Part shown: positions 10,837 to 20,524 of the stretch, piece by piece | Numbering within the stretch: the first letter of the stretch is position 1 | Layout: each line of letters begins with the position of its first letter | From: Ostrinia nubilalis | Taxonomy: Eukaryota > Arthropoda > Insecta > Lepidoptera > Crambidae | Assembly (NCBI RefSeq): GCF_963855985.1 | Contig: NW_026973566.1 | Coordinates: 3,882,501-3,946,500, forward strand | Direction: 5' to 3' | DNA: 64,000 nt | Notes under the pieces: model-generated | Seen by the model: only the letters and a program-made list of their open reading frames with translations | Database searches by the model: none | Told to the model about the DNA's origin: nothing | Program-made: the position numbers and the translations under genes

Positions 10837-11185
10837 ATCTATCGCCGTAGCAAATAAATCAGTAAAGTAGGCCTAAATGATGATCGATGCCGACGGTGAA
10901 TGCACGGCGATCGGGGGCAGGGCCTGCGTAGGCGCAACACAGCGGGCTTGACTGGGCGGGGCGAGTTACTAGCGCGCAATACAGAAATATTGCTATCACT
11001 GTCAGACAACGGTACTCACGCGCTGTTGCATTCACTCGCGCCGTATGGGTACCTCTCGCCACAGCTGTGCTCCTGGTATCACTCGCGAAATTGTTTGGGT
11101 ATTTACAAAACGTTATTACAGAATAAACAATAAATGTTGTTGGACATACGACCGTTCTCAGCGGCAGTCCGAGGGAGAGGTCAGG
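10837..11185 (-). other. LINE-1 5' UTR
   Basis: GC-rich non-coding DNA lies between the ORF1 start and the point where gypsy gag coding appears on the other strand (about 11190). The exact 5' end of the LINE cannot be set because the other target-site copy lies left of the window. Confidence 0.5.
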
Positions 11186-11189
11186 ACGA

Positions 11190-11343
11190 CTTCCTACCCA
11201 CATACAAGTAATTATTGCGTCTCAAAAAGCCACCAGTCTAGATGAGGTTGCTATTCTCGCGGACCAAATATACGACGTCGTGCCTACCCCCGTAAATCAA
11301 GTCGCCAGTACTTCTGCGTCGTCTATCGAAAGAATGTTCCAAC
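11190..11343 (+). pseudogene. gypsy gag, fragment before the hAT insertion
   Basis: The frame LPTHIQVIIASQ, SLDEVAILADQIYDVV matches the conserved gag segment of insect gypsy elements just before the zinc-binding tail. It continues on the other side of the hAT-type element, with the 8-bp duplication at the break. Confidence 0.7.
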
Positions 11344-11689
11344 TAGGGCATGAATATCGGAATCTCGGAATCTCGTAATATCGGAATCTCGGACTGCGAG
11401 ATCCGATATTTCAATTCCGATATTGAGCGACCCAATATCGTAATATCGGAATCAGATAAAAGTTTTAATTGAGATTTTAAACAAAGGGTTTAAACTCGCC
11501 ACAACCTGCCACAAAGCCCAAAGTACATGATAGGCAAAGACCAATGATTTTCTCATGTCTCTCACCATCACTTTTTGTTCCACTGCAAATATTTTAATAT
11601 CTTTACTATTTATGGTTAATTTAACTTGTTCTAAATCAATTTAAGCATTTGCCATATTAGGTGCTTGGTCAACAAAGAACGACATCTCA

Positions 11690-12230
11690 ACTCCCTTTCA
11701 AACATTAATTTTACTGGACTATGGACCGTCAGTTCTGCGTACTATGTGTCCTGTCATTGCCACTTCAGCTTGCTAATCTGTCGGGCTATGTCAGCGACCT
11801 TAGTTAGTTTACGGAGCTTCTCATTTCCGATTAGATCTCGTAAAGAAACACCAAGCTTATCCCTCTCCATTGCACGTTGTGCCATATATTCAAATGCCAC
11901 GTTTTCAAGCTCACTGGTCTGGTAACACACACTAATTGAAGACTTTCGTTTTCGTATTCGACGATTTACCTCTTTCTCGAAATTGCATCTAACTACCTAG
12001 CTGATCGTTTGTCCGAGATAGACATACTTTAACTTTACTTGTCAACAATCTCGAGAATCGAGCTCCTAACCGAAACTGGGTAAGGAGCAACATGGACATC
12101 CGACATAAGCTTCGTTTTTTCCATATTCATCCGAAGGCCTACCTGTTGGGAAACTCGATTAAGGTCTTCGAGCATTGTGATAAGATCTTCCAACGGTTCT
12201 GCCTTAGTACGCAAAACAGACGGACGATGA
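11690..12230 (-). pseudogene. RTE-type LINE reverse transcriptase fragment
   Basis: On the minus strand the segments NRVSQQVGLRMNMEKTK and, after a gap, AQRAMERDKLGVSLRD, LTKVADIARQISKLKWQ match the RT C-terminal half of RTE-clade LINEs. Stops and an internal deletion are present. It lies inside the hAT-type element. Confidence 0.7.
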
Positions 12231-12234
12231 GGCA

Positions 12235-12415
12235 GCAAGGTTCTGAAGTGGAGGCCACGTACCGGAAAGCGCAGCGTAGGACTTATAACCACAAGGTGGA
12301 CCGACGACCTCATAAAGGTAGCAGGAAGGCGCTGGATGCAGGCCGCCACCAACCGGCCATTGTGAAAATCAGCATCGGAGCCTGTGTTCAGCAGTGGACG
12401 TCCTATGGCTGACAT
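12235..12415 (+). pseudogene. RTE-type LINE C-terminal fragment (opposite strand)
   Basis: The plus strand has a degraded version of the RTE Pol C-terminus, with recognisable EVEATYRKAQRR, GSRKALDAG and CVQQWTSYG in different frames. It should lie downstream of the minus-strand fragment in the same family, so the two are inverted relative to each other. Confidence 0.6.
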
Positions 12416-12663
12416 ATGGCTGGCTAGTGGTTTTGTGAGTTGTACATCGATAATCAAAAAGGAACAAATTACAAGCATATTCAAGTTTTTTACCACTCTC
12501 TACAATTTTTGTAACACGTGATTTGAATGACTCTAAAATTCGTTCCGCCAACATAAAACAGGGTAATATAATGAAGGAGTAAAAGTTTGTTTGATACCTG
12601 TGATTTTACAAAAACACTTTAATTATGTGCTAGTCCATATAGGCTCATTATCTGTAACCATTC

Positions 12664-12712
12664 ATTATCAGGTGATCCGTCTGCTCGTTTGCCTCTTGTC
12701 ACATAAAAAACC
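12664..12712 (+). repeat. LINE 3' end with ATCAGGTGATCC tail
   Basis: The sequence ATCAGGTGATCCGTCTGCTC plus gtttgcctcttgtcacataaaaaa is almost the same as the 3' end of the complete-tailed LINE at 42405-43053. This copy is truncated to about 50 bp. Confidence 0.7.
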
Positions 12713-12970
12713 AAATGCAATAGATACCCATAACGTAAAAATGGTTTTAAAATACTTCAATATTATGAAGTGCTGTTTTGTACCAAATTAAAGATTTTGA
12801 TTAAAATCATTATTTTATTGTAAACAATCCAGAATTCTTACGAATATAACCAAATATTAATTTTATAGCATATGAACTCAATTCCGATATTAATATCGGA
12901 ATTCCGATATTGAGATCTAATATCGGAATCCAATATCGGAATTGAAAACCTTCCGATATTACATGCCCTA

Positions 12971-13241
12971 GTTCCAACGATTGGAGCAAACAATTTCTTC
13001 ACGAATTCAAGATGAATTGAACCGACAAATATCGCAATTGAACATAGGTCAAAATCGCGGTCGTAATACGTACCGGGGCCAAAATAATAATAATAGAAGT
13101 AGATCTAATTCTAGAAACAACAGGTCAGGACGGATACGAGACTCGGGTATGTGTTGGTATCATTATAAGTTCGCCGATAAAGCTGCTAAATGTATACCGC
13201 CGTGCAATTTTAAGAAGGAAAACTGTCGAGACGGTCAGTAG
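12971..13241 (+). pseudogene. gypsy gag C-terminus with zinc-binding motif
   Basis: After the hAT insertion the frame continues with LEQTISSRIQDELNRQISQL, an Arg/Asn-rich stretch, and CWYHYKFADKAAKCIPPC, the Cys/His motif found at the end of many insect gypsy Gag proteins. It stops at TAG 13239-13241. The protease frame opens at -1 relative to it, which could be a normal -1 frameshift site. Confidence 0.8.
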
Positions 13242-13663
13242 AGGCGGCAGCCGACTGTCATACAACTACCCGTCGCCTTTTTATTACCGATAAAAGCAGC
13301 AAAGTACAATTTCTTATCGACACAGGCTCCGATCTATGCGTTTTACCTCGCCGATTTTTACGTGAATTTAAAACTCCTACTGATTACAGCCTTACAGCAG
13401 CCAACGGTTCCAGAATCCGCACCTACGGAATAATGAAAATGCGCCTCAACCTAGGGTTACGGCGCGACTTCACTTGGAACTTCGTGCTCGCAGATGTGGA
13501 CAAGCCCATAATAGGGGCAGACTTCATCGCACATTATGGTTTGCTAGTCGATTGCAAGAATGGTCGTTTATTAGACAACCTGACTACCTTGTCCACTGCT
13601 GTTTCGATGAAGCCGGGCCAGCTGCCCACCATAAAGGCGATTTCCGGAACTGCTTCTACTCAC
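13238..13663 (+). pseudogene. gypsy protease
   Basis: In the -1 frame relative to gag the protein reads FITDKSSKVQ, LIDTGSDLCVLP (aspartic-protease active site with Asp-Thr-Gly) and IIGADFIAHYGLLVD. The active site is intact. The frame breaks at about 13663 where an unrelated 190-bp stretch begins. Confidence 0.82.
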
Positions 13664-13855
13664 TTGATGAATTTTTTAGTTATCGCGACAATAATAATCT
13701 TTGAGATAGATTTGGATGACGTCTGTAATTTACAAATCACATATACCTCTAGGAGGTAGCAATGTAACATTTTTGAACATCTGTACCTACTACACTTTAT
13801 TGTTGGAACTCCTGTAACATTGTGAAGTGAATAAAATGAATATGAATACCACACT
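13664..13855. other. About 190 bp interrupting gypsy pol
   Basis: AT-rich DNA with no gypsy coding potential separates the protease end from the RT start (LTRPSGMPYEVKHKTVHYI). It may be a small insertion. It ends near gtgaagtgaataaaatgaatatg. I see no inverted ends or clear duplication. Confidence 0.5.
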
Positions 13856-15498
13856 TTGTTAGCTCAATTCCCAACATTGACTAGGCCATCAGGTATGCCC
13901 TATGAAGTGAAGCATAAGACAGTTCACTACATCCGCACGACACCTGGACCACCTGTATTCTGTAAGCCTCGACGTTTGGCACCAGACCGTTTGAAAATTG
14001 CCAAAGACTACGACAGGAGATGCTGCGAGATGGTACCGTCCGCCGTTCAGATTCCCTCTGGGCTTCTGCTTTACATTTCGTCCCGAAAAAAGGAGACAGC
14101 TGGAGGCCGTGTGGAGATTATCGGGCGCTAAATGCTCGAACCATACCAGATAGGTACCCCATAAGGCACATCGAGGATTACTCACATATGTTGGCAGGAT
14201 GTAAGATATTTTGTAAAATAGATTTAGTGAAAGCTTACCATCAAATACCAGTTTTCTCCGAAGATATCCCGAAAACGGCGATAACCACGCCCTTCGGAAT
14301 GTTTGAATACTGGTTTATGACGTTTGGATTGAGAAACGCGGCTCAAACATTCCAACGATTTATCGACGAAGTACTTCGAAAGTTAGATTACTGCTATCCG
14401 TATATTGATGATATCCTTATCTATTCTAGAAGTCCAGCCGAGCACCTGGAACACCTGGAGCAAGTATTTCGACGCCTGGAGGAGCATGGCATTCTCATCA
14501 ATGAAGCTAAGTGCAGTTTTGGCCAAGACGAGGTAACATTTCTCGGTTACTCTATTTCTGCAGATGGTACACGCATTATAGAAGAGAGGGTAAAAGCCAT
14601 ACAGGAATTTTCACCTCCAAAAACAGTCTGAGGGTTGCTGCGTTTTTTGGGGATGGTCAATTTTTATAGGCGTTTCATTCCACATGCCGCAGAAGACCAG
14701 GTGCCTTTGCATAATATGCTAGCTGGTACTAAGAATAAGAGCTCAACCCCGTTGACCTGGACCCCAGAACAGCTGTCATCATTCGATAAATGTAAGGCAA
14801 GTCTTTCAAGATCAGCTCTTTTGTCACACCCACACCTCAATTCACAGCTCGCCCTTGTGACTGACTCGTCAAATACAGCCTTGGGCGCTGTGGTTCAACA
14901 ACTTGTTGGAGGCAATTGGCAACCGCTGGCCTTCTTCTTCAAGAAATTAAATCGAGCTCAGCAGCAGTATAGTGCCTATGACCGGGAACTCTTGGCGATT
15001 TATGAAAGTGTGAAGCACTTCCGATATTTGGTTGAAGGTAGACATTTTACTATTTATACCGACCACAAGCCAATTACTTTCGCTTTCCAACAGAAAGATC
15101 GAAAATGTTCTCCAAGGCAATTCAATCATTTGGATTTTATTTCTCAGTTTACCACTGATATCCAACACATATCCGGTAAAGATAACATCACAGCTGATGC
15201 GCTCTCACGCATAGAAAGTATATCTGTGCCTCCTGACCTAGAAACTATTGCACAATCACAATTTGATAATGCAGAACTACAAGAAATGCTTCACCACAAT
15301 TCTTCATCTTTGAAGTTAGAAAAGGTTCCAGTACCAGGTACGAATATTACTATTTACTGTGACACCTCTCTGTCGAAGCCTCGGCCTTTCATAACGAAGG
15401 AGTTGCGCCGCCAGATTTTTGATAGTGTTCACAACATGAGTCACCCTGGGGTAAGCCCTACCACCAAGCTTATTACCGAACGGTACATTTGGCCCTCC
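13856..15498 (+). pseudogene. gypsy reverse transcriptase and RNase H (broken)
   Basis: RT begins with [39 protein letters not shown] frameshift at about 14010-14030 leads to [51 protein letters not shown] and the catalytic [13 protein letters not shown] at 14629-14631 interrupts the frame just before LRFLGMVNFYRRFIP. RNase H shows ALVTDSSNTALGAV, AYDRELLAIYESVKHFRY and YTDHKPI. The integrase zinc region starts ([14 protein letters not shown]) before a frameshift at about 15505. Confidence 0.88.
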
Positions 15499-16503
15499 GT
15501 GCGAAGAGACTCGTGACTGGGTCAAGGCTTGCCAATCGTGCCAGAGATCTAAGGTACAAAGACATACCTCATCTCCGTTGATCAAATTTCCTTTGACTGC
15601 ACACCGGTTCAGCCACGTTCATATTGACTTGATTGGCCCGCTTCCACCATCTTCTGACTTTAGATATTGTCTAACAGCTGAGGATAGATTTACTCGTTGG
15701 CCAGAAGTTAAACCACTCGTGGACATCACGGCAGAAACTGTGGCCAGAGCCTTTTATGATACGTGGATTTCACGCTTTGGATGCCCTGAAACTGTGACAA
15801 CTGACCAAGGTCGTCAATTCAATTCAAATTTGTTTAAATCTTTGACAGATCTTTGTGGAATTCGTCTGCGTCACACCACTGCTTATCATCCTGAGGCTAA
15901 TGGTATGGTTGAGCGTTTTCACCGTACACTAAAACCTACAATTATGGCCCACAGCAGTACCCGATGGACTGATGTACTGCCGATCGTGCTGCTTGGCGTG
16001 CGCACAGCTTGGAAGCCTGACTTGAATTGCTCGGTTGCTGAAATGGTGTACGGTGAGCCACTACGGATTCCTGGTGAGTTCTTTCAATCCAGATACCTCA
16101 ACCATCAGACTTTGTGTCGCAGCTCCGTAATTTTATGTCACAGATAAAGCCTATCCCAGCATCTAGACATTGCCAAAAAACTGTTTTTGTGCATGAAGAT
16201 TTAAAAACTGCAAATTACATTTATTTAAGAAAAGATGCTTTATGCGGTTCTTTAGAAGCCCCATACACTGGGCCACATAAAGTGCTCAAACGCACAGATA
16301 AAACTTTAACTGTGGAATTGAATAGAGGACCAGTTACTGTTTCAATAGATAGAACTAAACCAGCATTCATCCTGACAGATTCAGACGATTTTAAATCGCC
16401 GCAGCCGCTGACTTGTTCTAATCAAGATTCAAAACAACTGGTTAGAACTACTCGCTCTGGGCGACAGGTTAAATTTCCAAATTATTTTTCCCCAGGACAA
16501 TAA
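15499..16503 (+). pseudogene. gypsy integrase core and C-terminus
   Basis: After a one-base frameshift the zinc-finger Cys pair (ACQSCQRSK) is followed by the catalytic core: [43 protein letters not shown] further frame change near 16110 leads to the C-terminal region GSLEAPYTGPHKVLKR and TRSGRQVKFPNYF, the usual end of this gypsy lineage, which lacks env. It stops at 16503, just before the purine tract. Confidence 0.85.
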
Positions 16504-16510
16504 TTCTGCC

Positions 16511-16900
16511 AAGGGGGTGATGTGGTGTACATCACTAGCTTCATGCAACCTACACACATCACTACGCCGCGAACTGGTCCAGGCGACAGCGGGTGGAGAC
16601 ACGGCGCGCGCAGGGCGCGGCAACAAAACCCGCTCCCAGTCTGCAGCGCGCAGCTCCAGTGCGCATCGGATCGGCTTCTGCGCACGACCTGTGTTAGGCT
16701 CCGCGACGCTCCCGCGCTTTGCTATTTCGCTTTGTAAAACTATACTTGCTAGCACATTATATCTTTATTATCTTCAACCGTCTTTAACTTGCGACGACGT
16801 CCCAATCAATAGGAATAGGACCTTTATACCTATAGGCCAGTTAGTATTCCCGAAACATAATTTCACCTGCGTTTTGTTATTATCAAACGCGGCATTGTAA
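16511..16900 (+). repeat. gypsy polypurine tract and 3' LTR (end not defined)
   Basis: AAGGGGGTGA (16511-16520) is a polypurine tract of the kind that primes plus-strand synthesis. TGTGGTGTACATCAC directly after it should be the LTR start. The GC-rich U3-like part then turns AT-rich. Without the 5' LTR in the window I cannot mark the right border; 16900 is a guess. Confidence 0.6.
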
Positions 16901-17261
16901 TAACTCGCGCACACACACTGCAATACGTTTGGGCACATTGGACGGAATGGGACGATTGTTTTGTTTGTGTTGTTGCGCTCCCGCATCCCGATCGGCGCGG
17001 CTCGGCGGGCTCGGGGCGACTGGCAGCGATATAAATATGGCCGACTCACGCGGCGCGGCACGTGGCAGCGGTCGTTGCCCTCGGCCGGCTACTACGATAG
17101 TGCGTAAACGAGTATTCACCGCGCTCAAAGGATGATTTATTTTTTATTTTTTTCGAAACATTCTTTGTCGTTTTACTTGAAAACTAGCCTGATTTTTTTT
17201 TTTAAATACTTGGGTCTTATTTGTATGATTTTATTAGATGTGTTGGTAATATAATAATATA
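16901..17261. other. GC-rich stretch with TATA-like box, no gene seen
   Basis: This 360-bp stretch has a GC-rich block around 16970-17130 with GATATAAATATGG (17028-17040) and no coding similarity I recognise. It could be the rest of the gypsy LTR or flanking DNA. AT-rich sequence follows up to the LINE-2 fragment. Confidence 0.4.
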
Positions 17262-18774
17262 AATATCCGTTTCTTATAGTACATTCAATAGCTGTTCTTA
17301 ACACGACAGTAACGGATCATGCTTTAGTTCGTTTGCACAATCCAATGAAAAACAAAATAAAAATAAAATAAGAAAAATTTGGCTGCGCTTTTGAATTGTA
17401 GTGATCCCGAGGTAGTAACGCGGGAATTGATAAATCGTATAACTGACTCTCTGAAAGAAAATACAAAGGAGGTATGCATTCGCAAAAAAGACCGAGTAAT
17501 CAAACCGTGGATAACACCTGGAATTTTACGATGCATTAGACATAGGAACAAATTGCAATATAGGCTGCAGAGTTATCCACATGACGAAATTCTCAGTCAC
17601 ATATAGACGATATCGGAACTTCTGCAATAACTTAGTCAAAAAACTGAAGCGAAATTACGAGAGACAGCTTTTGCAGGACTCAACCGGTAACCCTAAAAGT
17701 TTATGGAAAAACATCGCAAAATCCCATATCTAAATCAGACTCAATCAGATAATCAGCTATTAAGTATTAGGTCATCTCCAAATGATTCGGTTGCTCACGT
17801 AAACAATTTTTTCGGTAACATTGGAAAAAAACTTAGCGGATGCCATAGATCAGCCTCCTTCTAGCAATTTATTATTCTCTTAATCTGCACAGTCCATCTC
17901 AGCTAAATTCCTTTGCTCTTATTGATACTGATGAGGACGAAGTTCACACTATACTGATGAACTTAAAATCAGACAGTGCTCCTGGTTGGGACAATATCCC
18001 TACTAGCTTTCTCAAGCTTGCTAGAAACGAGGTGATTCCGGTTATTACCTATTTAATTAACCTCTGCTTTGGTAGTGGTATATTCCCAACACTCCTAAAA
18101 GAGTCTATTATAACACCAGTATACAAGGGTGGAGATGGAGACGATGTTAATAACTACAGGCCAATCTCGGTGCTAACTTCACTATCAAAATTGGTTGAAA
18201 AAATTATTAACCAAAGACTTCTTAGCTATCTTGATAAAAATATCATTCTATCATCTTCTCAATACGGATTTCGTGCAGGAAAATGTACTGAAGATGCTAT
18301 TAGTGCATTGACGTCAGAAATAATAAATAAGCTGGATAATAAGAAAAAATGTCTGTCAGTATTTTTAGACCTAAAAAAAGTATTTGACACCGTCTCCATC
18401 TCGATCCTCCTTAAGAAACTTGAACTGGTCGGTATCAGAGGAATCCCTCTTAACTTGTTTAAAAGCTACCTGCAGGACCGAAAACAAAGAGTAAAAATAG
18501 ATCAACCATAAGCGACAAAATAGTAGTGGAATACGGTGTACCCCAGGGAAGTGTCCTGGGCCCAACCCTATTTTTAGTCTATATTAACGACTTGTGTAAC
18601 ATGCAGATCGAGAATTGCAAAATCTTGTCTTATGCAGACGACACTACCCTAATTTTTACTGGTGACTCGTGGTATAACATCAAAACTGCTGCGGAGCTTG
18701 GTCTGTCTAGAATAAACGATTGGCTCAAGTGTAACCTCCTGACACTAAATACTTTAAAAACCAATTATAGATAG
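17262..18774 (+). pseudogene. LINE-2: truncated LINE ORF2 (endonuclease end and RT)
   Basis: The plus strand shows the last endonuclease motif (TTVTDHALV), linker (PWITPGILRCIRHRNKL, YRRYRNFC) and RT blocks YKGGDGDDVNNYRPISVL, FRAGKCTEDAISAL, FLDLKKVFDTVS, GVPQGSVLGPTLFLVYINDL and SYADDTTLIF. Several frameshifts and stops occur between 17600 and 17950 and at about 18511. Coding ends at 18774 in a short TAGA run. It is the same LINE group as LINE-3, whose 5' UTR starts immediately after. Confidence 0.83.
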
Positions 18775-19170
18775 ATAGATAAATCATTTATCTCTTTCGT
18801 CCGAGACCTGATTGTGAGCGGACGCGTCGCGCGTTGTTTTCGTAAATCACTAATTCAAGCCCAAGCAAACATCAACTTAAATCGCTAATAACACACGAAC
18901 CAACACAGCGTGAACTCACCATCCGGGGCGGACCGGTCTCTGCAAGCCGCGTCCCCCGCTTACTTCACGTGTGAGTGTGACAACTGCGATTTTTCGACCC
19001 TCTCGCACATCGACTCGGCGCTGACGCGTATTCGCTACGAAGCTACGGCGTGCTACGAGCTGTTACGGACTACGAATCTGCGACGTTTGCACGTGCGGTG
19101 CTACGACAAGCCACTTGAAAACAATACATAACGATTTTATTGCTTAGAAAATACAGGTGTATTTTGTAAG

Positions 19171-20059
19171 ATGGAAGGCGACATGAGCAAATCGCTATCC
19201 GAGTCAAACATCAGCGCAACGGGGCAAAATACTACGCCCCCAAACTATGTCGCATTCCGTACTAGTAAAAGAAGCAGAGATGACATGCAAAGAGACAATT
19301 TAGAAACATTCAAGCAAGAGATGTTGGCTAAGTTTCAAACAATGATGGAAAAGCAAGAAAACGAAATCAAAAAAATTTACCCAGTACTACAAGACATCAA
19401 AAAGACAAACGAGAACATAGAAAAGTCTGTATCATTCTTAGCCGAACAAAATAAAGAATTTAAAAGAAGAATAGAACAATTAGAATGTGAAAACAAAAAG
19501 GATAAGGAGTACATACTACTACTGGAAGATAAACTAGAGGAAGTGAAACGAGAAAATCAAAAAGGAAACTTTGAAATTAAGAACGTGCCAAAAGTTGAGC
19601 CCACAGAAACCAAGGACGACATAATACATATGGTTGTGTGTTTATCCGAAACCGTGGGATGCTCCATTTCTAAGAATGATATTTGTGACATCTACAGAGT
19701 GCGTGCAAGAAGAGACGCCACCAAATGCCCCCCAATAATAGTGGAGACACGTTCTTCACTTTTGAAGTCATCGGTGCTACAAAAGTGCAAGTCATATACA
19801 TAATATCAAAAATAAAGAAAAGCTACGAGCCAAACACCTAGGCTTTAAGACAAAGGAGGACACTCCGATTTATATATCGGAACAGCTTACTCCTAAGGGG
19901 GCTAGACTTTATTTTCTCGCCCGTGACCTGGCCAAAACAAAAGAATACAGATTTTGTTGGACCTCGTATGGACGAGTCTACGTTCGCAAAACAACTGAAT
20001 CCCCTATCATCCTGATAAGAAGCGAAACTCAGGTCCATAATCTTATGCAGCAAACGTGA
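19171..20059 (+). pseudogene. LINE-3 ORF1 (coiled coil, RRM-like, FP-like domain; one frameshift)
   Basis: The ATG at 19171 gives MEGDMSKSLSESNISATG. A long coiled coil covers about residues 50-130 (EKQENEIKKIYPVLQDIKK, EDKLEEVKRENQK). An RRM-like segment (NFEIKNVPKVEP, DICDIYRVRARRD) follows. A frameshift at about 19795-19803 puts the C-terminal domain in another frame: PIYISEQLTPKGARLYFLAR, CWTSYGRVYVRKT, like FP-type ORF1 ends. The stop is TGA at 20057-20059. The protein should bind LINE RNA. Confidence 0.8.
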
Positions 20060-20524
20060 CTATTTAGTGACTTTTTTGTGCTGGGTCGCCTATTAATAAT
20101 AGTATTTTTATTATTTTTCTATACTGTGTACTTCATGAATATTGCTTTAATTTGCAAACATCAGGTGTATTATTTCTATAGTGCAACAATACAAAGTATT
20201 GAAATATACTTCAAGGTAAGGCTGTACAGTTTTTACAGATACACAAACACTAAGCTTTTTGTTGACATTGACTGTAATTCATCGATCACTCACTTACACA
20301 TTCACATAATATCATATACACTCAAAAATCATTGGTTCGGAACCTCGCTTAATTGCCATGTGACAAGTAATGGAAAGCCAGGTGCTTACTTTTTCTGTAC
20401 TGAAAGTATAATCATGCATTATATTAACCATAACAAAGTCTTTCTAACCGTTATTAATTACGTAAAGTGCTGTGTGCGACACCTAGTCATACTATATGAC
20501 AAGTCTGAATGGATAGCTTATTAA
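20060..20524 (+). CDS. Hydrophobic ORF between ORF1 and ORF2 of LINE-3
   Basis: This frame is open for about 155 codons and is in phase with ORF1, beginning directly after the ORF1 TGA. It ends at 20524, overlapping the ORF2 start (20509) by 16 nt. The first part, LLIIVFLLFFYTVYFMNIAL, is a likely membrane segment; the rest is rich in Ile, Tyr, Phe and His. There is no ATG at its beginning (the first is near 20136), so readthrough, reinitiation or no expression are all possible. I recognise no family. Confidence 0.4.
   Translation, partial: LFSDFFVLGRLLIIVFLLFFYTVYFMNIALICKHQVYYFYSATIQSIEIYFKVRLYSFYRYTNTKLFVDIDCNSSITHLHIHIISYTLKNHWFGTSLNCHVTSNGKPGAYFFCTESIIMHYINHNKVFLTVINYVKCCVRHLVILYDKSEWIAY

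Larger units (their letters stand above)
396..11185 (-). mobile_element. LINE-1: minus-strand Jockey/CR1-group LINE, multiply interrupted
   Basis: Pieces of one LINE lie in consistent order on the minus strand: 5' UTR (about 10837-11185), ORF1 N-terminus (10508-10836), ORF1 C-terminus (8785-9355), ORF2 endonuclease (5624-7000) and reverse transcriptase (396-1316). The gaps are later insertions of copia (1317-5623), a fold-back mariner-type element (7001-8681) and a 9-bp-duplication element (9356-10498). Removing the last one restores a continuous ORF1 frame, and removing copia leaves a continuous RT region apart from a small frameshift. The LINE itself interrupts a gypsy gag. Its 3' end lies beyond the left edge. 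Confidence 0.8.
11344..12970. mobile_element. Non-autonomous hAT-type element carrying LINE fragments
   Basis: The ends are TAGGGCATG and its inverted copy CATGCCCTA. The 8-bp duplication GTTCCAAC lies at 11336-11343 and 12971-12978, as for hAT elements. Both subterminal regions hold roughly ten copies of ATATCGGAAT in both orientations, likely transposase-binding motifs. No hAT transposase is visible. Inside are two RTE-type LINE fragments in opposite orientation and a LINE 3' end. Confidence 0.85.
11190..16900 (+). mobile_element. Ty3/gypsy LTR retrotransposon (5' part outside the window)
   Basis: Gag C-terminus, protease, RT, RNase H, integrase and the start of a 3' LTR lie in gypsy order. 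The 5' LTR and gag N-terminus are not present, consistent with LINE-1 having inserted in gag and separated them. Pol carries several frameshifts and one stop, so the element is inactive. The hAT-type element at 11344-12970 and a 190-bp unknown piece at about 13664-13855 are later insertions. Confidence 0.85.

Noticed and set aside
12092..12412. A plus-strand gene of about 100 codons
   Set aside because: It mixes the antisense of one RTE fragment with frame-shifted sense of another.
16517..17135. Several overlapping Arg/Ala-rich frames on both strands
   Set aside because: They are typical chance frames in GC-rich DNA, overlapping each other in all phases with no recognised domain.
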